Shown here one piece after another: positions 7,122 through 13,446 of a stretch of DNA of 14,176 nt. The DNA lies in contig JAUMCA010000108.1 of assembly GCA_032119475.1 (NCBI GenBank), positions 1 to 14,176 of the forward strand. Reading direction: 5' to 3'. A program made the position numbers and the translations under genes. The stretch's first letter is position 1. Every line of letters starts with the position of its first letter. The DNA is from F1-60-MAGs149 sp032119475 (GTDB lineage: Bacteria; Actinomycetota; Thermoleophilia; Gaiellales; F1-60-MAGs149). The notes below the pieces were generated by a model, which saw nothing but the letters and a program-made list of their open reading frames with translations, did not search any database and was not told the DNA's origin.

Positions 7122-7171
7122 CGGCCGTGACGCGGTGCGCGCCGGGCAACGTCGGGATCCCCCCACGAAAT

Positions 7172-7194
7172 CCGTCCCCGCTGCACGCGGACGG
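7172..7194 (-). terminator. Short hairpin followed by ATTT, possible terminator of the upstream operon
   Basis: 7172-7177 pairs with 7189-7194 (6 bp, 11-nt loop; an alternative CCCCG/CGGGG pairing uses 7176-7180 and 7192-7196). On the minus strand the stem is followed by ATTTCG, the nearest thing to a U-tract in this intergenic region. It lies about 110 bp after the M2 peptidase stop. Confidence 0.3.
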
Positions 7195-7224
7195 GGTGCC
7201 GGACCGCTGCAGGGAGGCCCTCGA

Positions 7225-7256
7225 GCACCTCGGCGAGGCGCTCGCCGTCGAGGTGC
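7225..7256 (-). terminator. Strong stem-loop after the M2 peptidase gene, probable terminator
   Basis: 7225-7232 pairs perfectly with 7249-7256 (8 bp). The inner 7233-7237 pairs with 7241-7245 (5 bp) around a 3-nt loop, with a 3-nt bulge at 7246-7248. It is the strongest fold in the 379-bp region between 6925 and 7303, and sits 48 bp past the stop of the last operon gene. No T-run follows. Confidence 0.45.
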
Positions 7257-7303
7257 ACCCGCAGCGCGATTGCGACCTCGGACCGGTCGCCGCGTGCAGG
7301 GGC

Positions 7304-8866
7304 TCAGGAGGTCGAGACGCCGCGCACGAACGCGTCGACGCCGAGCGGCGCGCCCGTCGCATCGGCGACCAGCCGATCCCAGCGGACCGACGCCCCCGGG
7401 CGCAGCAGGCGCTCGGCGATCAGCGGTCCCACCCGTCCCGGATCCGCGGCCGGCGAGGCGGCCCCCGTCTCACGTCGCGTCCACTCCTCGATCTGCGAGG
7501 CGAGGATCTCCCCGAGCAGGTAGTTGTGGTAGTAGACCGGCGCCACGGCGAGGTGGATCTTCGAGGCCCACGCGTCGACCGGGGGGTCCGCTGGCGGCTC
7601 GATCCCCTGGTGGCGCGCGACGAGCTCCCACCAGATCCGGTCGAGGTCGGCGTCGGGATCCGCGTACAGTGCGCGCTCGAAGCGGGCCATCACCTGCACC
7701 CAGGCGGCCAGCACGAGCAGGCCCCGGCGCAGCGTCGCCGCGTTCACCGGATCCCGCGCGACCTCCGGGTCCACGCCGCAGTAGGCCTCCAGGAACGCGG
7801 CGTCGCGGCCGCGCCGCCCGTGCAGCATCGCGATCGCCTCGGTGACGAGGATGTGCGCGGAGTCGCGGAGCAGCCACGGCAGGTCCGGATCGAGCTCGAG
7901 CTCGTAGATCGCGTGACCGAGCTCGTGCAGCGCGGTGTCCAGCCAGCGCACGGTCGGCGCGAGGTTGAGCAGCGTCCGCACGTCGCCGGCCCGGTCGACG
8001 TGCATCATGAACGCGTGCTGGTCCTTCCCCGGGCGGGGGTTGACGTCCGACCGCTCGATCACGCCGTCGACGTCGGTGCCGAGGTCGGCGAAGTAGCGTC
8101 GACTGACCGCGAGCGCGTCGACAGCGCCGATCACGTCGTCGAGGGGATCGACCCCGGCGCTCGGCGGCTCCTGCCCGAAGGCGTCGACGAGGTGCCACGG
8201 CAGGAGCGGGACGCCGTCGGGCAGCCCCAGCGCGGCGCCCCGCTCGGAGGCGATCCGGTCGCGCTCCACATCCCAGGCGGGCGCGAGCCGCTCGGCGAGG
8301 TCGTCGAGCAGCGCGTACAGGCGATCCTCGTCGAGCTCGTCGAGCCGCAGGCTCATTGCGTAGTGGTCGCGATACCCCAGCGCCTGCGCCGCCTCGTTGC
8401 GCAGGCGCACGAGCTCGCGCAACGGCGTCGCCGCCTCCGCCCCCACGCCGCGGGCTGCGCGCCACACGGCCTCGCGCTCCGCGAGATCGGTGCCGGTGCG
8501 CAGCACCTCGTCCACCGCCGCCGCATCGAGGGCGCGGTCGCCGACCTGCGCGCGGTAGCGCGAGTGGATGCCCATCAACTCGGTCTCGAGCGCCACGATG
8601 CGGTCGATCAGGGCCGAGTCGCGGCGGCGGCCCGCGGTCATCAGCCGCAGGACCTCGGCACGCCGCTGCTCGCGCGGGGAGTCGTCGAGCGCCACGGCCG
8701 CCGCGGCGACGGCGGGATCCGCGAGCGCGTGCTCGAGCGCCGCACTGGCCGCCTCGGCCGCCGCGGAGGCCTCGTCGGAGGCATCGCACGCCATCGCCCA
8801 CCAGGCGAGATTCGCGTCGGTCTCGAGGCGGGCGAGCCGCGCCTCGGCCTCGACGATGCCGGTCAC
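7304..8866 (-). CDS. M2-family (ACE-like) zinc metallopeptidase
   Basis: 520-aa predicted peptidyl-dipeptidase of the gluzincin group, related to bacterial homologues of angiotensin-converting enzyme. Zinc motif HELGH (314-318; His314, His318, catalytic Glu315), with Glu343 in VTEAIA (341-346) as the likely third ligand, 25 residues later as in M2 enzymes. Other family marks are the N-terminal AWWAMACDAS helix (21-30), LVRLRNEAAQALGYRDHYA (152-170), LLPWHL (221-226) and YYHNYLLGEILASQ (445-458). There is no signal peptide, so it is probably cytoplasmic. M3 or M32 are alternatives, but the N-terminal pattern favours M2. The start is GTG at 8866, overlapping the stop of the 61-aa gene as GTGA, with no Shine-Dalgarno, so translation is probably coupled to that gene. 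It is the last gene of the isoprenoid/envelope operon; no substrate can be inferred. Confidence 0.85.
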   Translation of the reverse strand: MTGIVEAEARLARLETDANLAWWAMACDASDEASAAAEAASAALEHALADPAVAAAAVALDDSPREQRRAEVLRLMTAGRRRDSALIDRIVALETELMGIHSRYRAQVGDRALDAAAVDEVLRTGTDLAEREAVWRAARGVGAEAATPLRELVRLRNEAAQALGYRDHYAMSLRLDELDEDRLYALLDDLAERLAPAWDVERDRIASERGAALGLPDGVPLLPWHLVDAFGQEPPSAGVDPLDDVIGAVDALAVSRRYFADLGTDVDGVIERSDVNPRPGKDQHAFMMHVDRAGDVRTLLNLAPTVRWLDTALHELGHAIYELELDPDLPWLLRDSAHILVTEAIAMLHGRRGRDAAFLEAYCGVDPEVARDPVNAATLRRGLLVLAAWVQVMARFERALYADPDADLDRIWWELVARHQGIEPPADPPVDAWASKIHLAVAPVYYHNYLLGEILASQIEEWTRRETGAASPAADPGRVGPLIAERLLRPGASVRWDRLVADATGAPLGVDAFVRGVSTS

Positions 8867-9048
8867 CGCGCGCGCGGCGGCTGGACGTCGTGCCAGGGAT
8901 CGCGCGTGCCGCTGCGGAGGCGGTACACGCCGTAGGCGGCGGCGCCGGCCAGCGCGACGACGCGCGCGGTCTTGGAGGCCAGCAGGATCGCGGTGGCGCC
9001 CGCCGCGACGGCGGCGTAGGCGACGGTGCGCTGGTCGGGCTCGGGCAT
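8863..9048 (-). CDS. Small hydrophobic protein (61 aa), function unknown
   Basis: I do not recognise this protein. After a polar N-terminus (MPEPDQRT) come two Ala/Val-rich stretches, residues 9-24 and 28-43, separated by SKTAR; they could form one long or two short membrane helices. The tail (44-61) is charged and carries DPWHD. The start is ATG at 9048, sharing a base with the ispG stop (TGATG), with GGAG 7 nt upstream inside ispG; an upstream in-frame start at 9126 would add 26 Arg/Pro-rich residues lying within ispG and is unlikely. The stop overlaps the next gene's GTG. Being coupled on both sides makes it likely to be a real gene rather than spacer. A membrane-associated protein is the most that can be said. 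Confidence 0.7.
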   Translation of the reverse strand: MPEPDQRTVAYAAVAAGATAILLASKTARVVALAGAAAYGVYRLRSGTRDPWHDVQPPRAR

Positions 9049-10163
9049 CAGGCGTCTCCCCCCACGACGGGCAGGCTCAACTTGCGGCGTCCGCGGTCGG
9101 GGCGGACCATGCCGCCCGCGATCCACGTGTCGATCTCGCGGAACAGCTCCTCGACGAGCTGCTCCTGCGGGACGCGCTTGAGCACCTCGCCGTGCGCGTA
9201 GATGTGACCGGCGTCGCGACCGCCGGCGATGCCGAAGTCGGCGTCACCTGCCTCGCCCGGGCCGTTGACGGCGCAGCCCATGACGGCCACCTCGAAGTGC
9301 TCCTTGTACCCGCGCAGGCGGTCCTCGACGACGCCGGCGAGCTCGTGGACCTCGACGTTCGTGCGGCCGCACGACGGGCAGGCGATCAACTCCGGCCCCA
9401 TGTGGCGCAGGCCGAGCGCGCGCAGGATGTCGTACGCGACGCGCACCTCCTCGACCGGGTCGGTCGACAGGGAGACGCGGATCGTGTCGCCGATGCCCTC
9501 CTCGAGCAGGGTGCCGATGCCGATCGCGGACTTGACCGCGCCGGTGACCAGCGTGCCCGCCTCGGTGACGCCGAGGTGCAGCGGGTACGGGACCAGCTCG
9601 GACAGCCGCCGGTACGCGCCGATCATCACGGGCACGGACGTCGACTTGACCGAGATCTTGAAGTCGTGGAAGCCGAGCTCCTCGAGGATCTCGACCTCCT
9701 CCATCGCGGCCTGCACGAGCGCGCCGATCGGATCGGCCGTGGCCGTCCACTTGAGGTGCTCGGGCAGCGAGCCGGAGTTCGCGCCGATGCGCATCGGCGT
9801 GCCGGTCTCCTGCGCCTTGCGGACGACCTCACGGACCTTGTCGGGTCCGCCGATGTTGCCGGGGTTGATGCGGACGGCCGCGACACCGGCGTCCATGGCC
9901 TTGACGGCGAGCGACGCGTTGAAGTGGATGTCCGCGATGATCGGCACCGGGCTCTCGCCGACGATGCGCGGGAGCGCCTCGATGTCGGGCAGGCCGGGCA
10001 CGGCGACGCGGACGACGTCCACGCCGGCCTCGTGGAGCCGGCCGATCTGCGCGAGGGTCGCGTCGGCGTCGTGCGTCTTCGTCGTGGTCATCGACTGCAC
10101 CACGACGGGCGCGCCGCCGCCCACCGGAACCCCGCCCACGTTGATCTGCCGTTCGCTTGCCAT
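9048..10163 (-). CDS. ispG: 4-hydroxy-3-methylbut-2-en-1-yl diphosphate synthase (flavodoxin/ferredoxin)
   Basis: Penultimate MEP-pathway enzyme: converts methylerythritol cyclodiphosphate to HMBPP using a [4Fe-4S] cluster. It is 371 aa, the usual short bacterial form with no inserted central domain. The TIM-barrel part begins with VVQSMTTTKT (21-30) and contains DIHFN (78-82), RINPGNIG (98-105) and RIGANSGSL (125-133). The cluster ligands are Cys262 and Cys265 (CPSC) and Cys297, with Glu304 in MGCAVNGPGE (295-304). The ATG at 10163 has AGGA about 10 nt upstream; the rseP stop is 16 bp away. The stop overlaps the next ATG as TGATG. It shares the operon with dxr, so early and late MEP steps are expressed together, while UppS at the far end consumes the isoprenoid product. 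Confidence 0.98.
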   Translation of the reverse strand: MASERQINVGGVPVGGGAPVVVQSMTTTKTHDADATLAQIGRLHEAGVDVVRVAVPGLPDIEALPRIVGESPVPIIADIHFNASLAVKAMDAGVAAVRINPGNIGGPDKVREVVRKAQETGTPMRIGANSGSLPEHLKWTATADPIGALVQAAMEEVEILEELGFHDFKISVKSTSVPVMIGAYRRLSELVPYPLHLGVTEAGTLVTGAVKSAIGIGTLLEEGIGDTIRVSLSTDPVEEVRVAYDILRALGLRHMGPELIACPSCGRTNVEVHELAGVVEDRLRGYKEHFEVAVMGCAVNGPGEAGDADFGIAGGRDAGHIYAHGEVLKRVPQEQLVEELFREIDTWIAGGMVRPDRGRRKLSLPVVGGDA

Positions 10164-10179
10164 GCGTGCTGAATCCTAT

Positions 10180-11448
10180 CTAGGGGCCGCTGAAGCGGCC
10201 GATGTCGTTGTTGAGGCCGATGACGAACAGCACCAGCATGAGGGCGATGCCGATGATGCTGACGCGCTCGATCGTGACGCGCGAGAGCGGCCGGCCGCGC
10301 CGGAGCTTCTCGATCAGGGCCATCATGATGTGCCCGCCGTCGAGCGGCAGGAACGGCAGCAGGTTGAAGATCGCGAGGGCCAGCGAGATCACGCCCATCG
10401 TCCACAGGAAGCTGCCCTGCCGGACGCTGTCCTCCGAGGCGGCGGTGATGCCGACGATGCTCGAGACGTTCTCGTGCCCGTCGGACGTCGAGACGATCGA
10501 CCAGAGCCCCACGACGGACGCGCTGATGACGGTCCACGACCACGTCACCGACTCCTGCACGGCGTCCGGCAGGGCGTAGCGCTCCGTCCCGTCCTGCACC
10601 TGCTGGAACGAGAAGCCGAGCAGCCAGCGGTCGTCGGCCTGCTCCGGCGTGGCGGGCTTCAGGGTCTCCTCCACGCCGTCGCGGGTGACCGTCAGCGTCA
10701 CGGGCGCGCCCTGCGTCTCCTGGATCGCCGCCGACACCTTCTGCCAGTCGCCGGCGACGGGCGTGCCGTTGACCGCGACGATCGTGTCCCCGGCCTGCAG
10801 ACCCGCCGTCGCGGCGGGCGCACCGCTGACCGACGCGACGTCGGTCGTCGTCTTCTGCAGCGGCACGCCGATCCAGAAGAAGGCGGTCAGGATCACCAGC
10901 GCGGCGGCGACGTTCGCCAGCGGCCCGGCCACGACGATCGACACGCGCTTCCAGACCGGCAGGCGCCAGTAGGCGCGCCGGTCGAGGTCGTCGCGCAGCC
11001 GCTCGAGATGCTTGCGCGTCTCCTTGTACGTCTTCGGGTGCAGGCGGTCCTGCTCGGTGTCGAGGGCGAGCAGCGCGCGCTCGGCCGCTCCCTGCGCCGC
11101 CGGACTCGCGTCGAGGGCGAGCGCGCCGCGCAACTCGGCCATCGCGGGTCCGAGGATGTCGCGCTGGCCCTCCGGTCGACGCAGCTCCGCCTCCTCGAGC
11201 GCGTCCTGGAGGATCACCTCGTCGCCGGCCTGCGGGCGGTTCATGCCGACGATGCGGACGTAGCCGCCGAGCGGCACCAGGCCCAGCCCGTACTCCGTCT
11301 CCCCGCGGCGGAACGACACCGCGACGGGCGGGAAGCCGACCAGGAACCGCGTCGCCTTGGCGCCGACCGCCCGGGCGACGGCGAAGTGGCCGAGCTCGTG
11401 GATGAACACGAGCAGCAGGAGGCCGATCACGACGTAGAGCCAGCTCAC
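10180..11448 (-). CDS. rseP: Site-2 intramembrane zinc metalloprotease (M50, RseP/Rip1 type)
   Basis: Membrane protease that cleaves substrates such as anti-sigma factors or signal-peptide remnants within the membrane. 422 aa. The first helix carries HELGH (17-21, catalytic Glu18). GGYVRIVGMN (61-70) follows, then AGPLANV (174-180) in the second helix, a PDZ domain (about 200-285, GLQAGDTIVAVNGTP 216-230), and a third-ligand motif NLLPFLPLDGGH (362-373, Asp370), with a C-terminal helix at about 397-412. Unusual: residues 71-160 form a hydrophilic, charged, probably helical insertion between GMNRP and the PVWKR motif, longer than I recall for mycobacterial Rip1. The start is GTG at 11448, overlapping the dxr stop (GTGA) behind a near-perfect ribosome site. 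The dxr-rseP-ispG order is the common actinobacterial one. The physiological substrate is unknown. Confidence 0.95.
   Translation of the reverse strand: MSWLYVVIGLLLLVFIHELGHFAVARAVGAKATRFLVGFPPVAVSFRRGETEYGLGLVPLGGYVRIVGMNRPQAGDEVILQDALEEAELRRPEGQRDILGPAMAELRGALALDASPAAQGAAERALLALDTEQDRLHPKTYKETRKHLERLRDDLDRRAYWRLPVWKRVSIVVAGPLANVAAALVILTAFFWIGVPLQKTTTDVASVSGAPAATAGLQAGDTIVAVNGTPVAGDWQKVSAAIQETQGAPVTLTVTRDGVEETLKPATPEQADDRWLLGFSFQQVQDGTERYALPDAVQESVTWSWTVISASVVGLWSIVSTSDGHENVSSIVGITAASEDSVRQGSFLWTMGVISLALAIFNLLPFLPLDGGHIMMALIEKLRRGRPLSRVTIERVSIIGIALMLVLFVIGLNNDIGRFSGP
10185..10200 (-). other. Perfect hairpin at the 3' end of rseP
   Basis: GGCCGC (10185-10190) and GCGGCC (10195-10200) pair perfectly around a 4-nt loop, within the last codons of rseP and 21 bp before the ispG start. 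No T-run follows. It might slow ribosomes, mark an RNA processing site or partly terminate; it could also be chance in GC-rich DNA. Confidence 0.35.
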
Positions 11449-12593
11449 GCGATCACCTCCGCGATCCGTTCGGCGACGCGCGCCCGGGCCGCCGCGTCGG
11501 CGGCGAGCACCGCCGCGAGGGCGTCGAGGGGCTCGGCGGGGATCGCGTCGAGCGCGTCCTCCACCAGCGCCTCGATCTCGAGAAAGCGGACGCGGCCGGC
11601 GAGGAACGCGGCCACGGCCTCCTCGTTGGCGGCGTTGAGCACCGCCGGGGCGGTGCCGCCGGCCTCGCCCGCCTCGATCGCGAGGCGCAGGCAGCCGAAC
11701 GTCGCGATGTCCGGCGGCTCGAAGTCGAGCGCGAAGGCCTCGCGCCAGTCCAGCGCCCGCGCCGGGACGGCCGCGCGGTCGGGGTAGGTGAGGGCGTACG
11801 AGATCGGGACCCGCATGTCAGGATGGCCGAGGTGCGCGATCAGCGCGCCGTCGCGGAGCCGCGCCAGGCCGTGGACGATCGACTGCGGGTGGACCACGAC
11901 CTCGATCTCGTCGTACGGGACGCCGAACAGCATGTGCGCCTCGATCACCTCGAGGCCCTTGTTCATCAGCGTCGCGGAGTCGATGGTGATCTTCGCGCCC
12001 ATCGCCCAGGTGGGGTGGGCGAGCGCCTGCTCGACCGTGATGTCCTCGAGCTCGGCGCGCGTGCGCCCCCGGAACGGGCCGCCCGAGGCGGTGATGACGA
12101 GCGACGCGATCTGGTCGCGCGGCGTGTCGCCGACGCACTGGAGCAGCGCGGAGTGCTCCGAGTCGACGGGCAGGATCCGCCCGCCGCCCCGCGCGGCCGC
12201 ATCGAGCACGAGGTCGCCGCCGGCGACGAGGCTCTCCTTGTTCGCCAGCGCGAGGTCGCGCCCCGCGTCGAGCGTCGCCAGGCTCGCCTCGAGCCCGGCT
12301 GCGCCGACCACGGCGTTGAGGACCATGTCGGCCCCGCTCTCCACCACGAGCGCCGCCAGGGCGTCGGGGCCGCTCGCGACCGGCCGGCCCAGGGCCGCCG
12401 CCGCCTGGGCCGCGGCGTCCGCGTCGGCCAGCGCGAGGTGCGCGGCGCCCGTCGCGCGGGCGGCGTCGATCAGACCCGCGGCGTCCGAGCCGGCCGCGAG
12501 CGCGACGACCTCGAGATCGTCATGCGCGGCGGCCACCTCGAGCGCCTGCGTGCCGATGGAGCCGGTGGCTCCGAGGATGGCGAGGCGTCGCAT
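11445..12593 (-). CDS. dxr: 1-deoxy-D-xylulose 5-phosphate reductoisomerase
   Basis: First committed MEP-pathway enzyme: NADPH-dependent rearrangement and reduction of DXP to MEP. I chose ATG 12593 (382 aa): it has AGGA 10 nt upstream and gives the family-typical start MRRLAILGATGSIG. A GTG 9 bp upstream (12602) has that AGGA only 1 nt away. Numbered from the longer start, the features are the NADPH loop GATGSIG (11-17), ALANKESLV (118-126), DSEHSALLQ (147-155; metal ligands Asp147 and Glu149), SGGPFRGR (173-180) and ITIDSATLMNKGLEVIEAH (205-223; Glu218 metal ligand), then HPQSIVHG (238-245). The C-terminal helical domain is complete. All catalytic residues are present, so it is predicted to be fosmidomycin-sensitive like its family. 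It overlaps rseP by 4 bp and lies about 58 bp downstream of cdsA. Confidence 0.97.
   Translation of the reverse strand: MRRLAILGATGSIGTQALEVAAAHDDLEVVALAAGSDAAGLIDAARATGAAHLALADADAAAQAAAALGRPVASGPDALAALVVESGADMVLNAVVGAAGLEASLATLDAGRDLALANKESLVAGGDLVLDAAARGGGRILPVDSEHSALLQCVGDTPRDQIASLVITASGGPFRGRTRAELEDITVEQALAHPTWAMGAKITIDSATLMNKGLEVIEAHMLFGVPYDEIEVVVHPQSIVHGLARLRDGALIAHLGHPDMRVPISYALTYPDRAAVPARALDWREAFALDFEPPDIATFGCLRLAIEAGEAGGTAPAVLNAANEEAVAAFLAGRVRFLEIEALVEDALDAIPAEPLDALAAVLAADAAARARVAERIAEVIA
11451..11460 (-). promoter_or_regulatory. Near-consensus ribosome binding site of rseP inside dxr
   Basis: The minus strand reads GGAGGTGATC, a 10-nt match to the complement of the 16S rRNA 3' end (AAGGAGGTGATCC), with 7 nt between GGAGG and the rseP GTG at 11448. 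It encodes the last dxr codons as well. This strong site sits in an overlap where reinitiation alone could have served, suggesting that rseP is translated efficiently in its own right. Confidence 0.85.
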
Positions 12594-12651
12594 CTGCGTC
12601 ACATCCTGCCATTCGCAGGGGCCGACGCGGCGGTTTCCGTGTCCCGGCCGC

Positions 12652-13443
12652 CTACAGGGACGTGACGGCCCACAGGGCGAACAGCGCGACCGGGGCGGTG
12701 ATCAGCATCGCGTCGATGCGATCGAGCACGCCGCCGTGGCCGGCCAGCAGCGTGCCGGAGTCCTTGACCCCGAGATCGCGCTTCACGAACGACTCGAGGA
12801 GGTCGCCGAACGGGCCGGTGATGGCGACCGCGAGGCCGATCACGAGCGCCTCCCAGCGGCCGACGATGTCCTGCCCGTAGAGGACCCACCAGACGACGGC
12901 GGCGCCGACCACGACCCCGGCGACGAAGCCCTCGACGGACTTGCCGGGCGAGATCGCCGGCGCCAGTTTGCGGCGGCCGATCATCCGGCCGATCGCGTAC
13001 GCGCCGATGTCCGCCGCCCACGTGCCGAGCAGGACGGCGAGGACGAGGTCGAACGAGCCGTCCCGCAGCACGACGACGGCCCCCAGCCCGACGCCGACCC
13101 AGACGATGCCGAACGTCGTGACGGCCATGCTGGTCAGCGCGGAGTGCTCGTGGTGCGGCGTCGCCGCGGCCACCACGAAGGTGATGAGCAGCGCCGGAGC
13201 CAGGACGAGCGCCATGCCGGCGGCACCCTCGAGGTGCGCGGCGATCACCACCGCGATGGCGCCGACGTAGCCGGCGATCACCGCCGGCCGGTGGTCGCGC
13301 GCCATCGTCCACAGCTCGTGCAGCGCCAGCACGGCGACGACGACGCCGAACGCCGCGAGCCACCAACTGCCGAGCCACAGCACGCCGAGCGCGAGCGGCA
13401 GCAGGATCGCCGCGACGATGATCCGGCTCGCGAGGTTGGACAC
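12652..13443 (-). CDS. cdsA: Phosphatidate cytidylyltransferase (CDP-diglyceride synthase)
   Basis: Integral membrane enzyme making CDP-diacylglycerol from CTP and phosphatidic acid, the branch point to phosphatidylglycerol, cardiolipin and phosphatidylinositol. 263 aa with about seven hydrophobic helices. The CdsA signature spans residues 219-244: SFVKRDLGVKDSG, then LLAGHGGVLDRID. The position before GHGG is Ala where the consensus usually has Pro or Gly (LLPGHGG), a mild deviation. Conserved upstream motifs are WAADIGAYAIGR (142-153) and SPGKSVEG (165-172). The start is GTG at 13443, only 3 bp after the uppS stop, with a weak GGCGG upstream, so it probably depends on uppS translation. A 49-58 bp gap separates its stop from dxr, the longest junction of the operon. 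Confidence 0.96.
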   Translation of the reverse strand: MSNLASRIIVAAILLPLALGVLWLGSWWLAAFGVVVAVLALHELWTMARDHRPAVIAGYVGAIAVVIAAHLEGAAGMALVLAPALLITFVVAAATPHHEHSALTSMAVTTFGIVWVGVGLGAVVVLRDGSFDLVLAVLLGTWAADIGAYAIGRMIGRRKLAPAISPGKSVEGFVAGVVVGAAVVWWVLYGQDIVGRWEALVIGLAVAITGPFGDLLESFVKRDLGVKDSGTLLAGHGGVLDRIDAMLITAPVALFALWAVTSL

Positions 13444-13446
13444 CGC

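Noticed and set aside
6194..7258. 354-codon minus-strand frame overlapping the start of the secreted protein
   Set aside because: Its first 20-25 codons look protein-like, but most of it is out of frame within the signal-peptide-bearing gene and turns into Arg-rich nonsense.
6925..7362. N-terminal extension of the secreted protein by 146 residues
   Set aside because: The extension is Arg/Ser/Pro-rich, runs into the peptidase 3' end, and would bury the signal peptide; the ribosome site and signal peptide fix the start at 6924.
6986..8935. 649-codon plus-strand frame opposite the M2 peptidase
   Set aside because: Shadow of the peptidase gene's codon bias; no domain-like sequence.
8568..10172. 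534-codon plus-strand frame opposite ispG
   Set aside because: Antisense to a complete, motif-rich ispG; low-complexity translation.
9229..11787. 852-codon plus-strand frame opposite ispG, rseP and dxr
   Set aside because: Crosses three well-supported genes on the other strand and has no recognisable domains.
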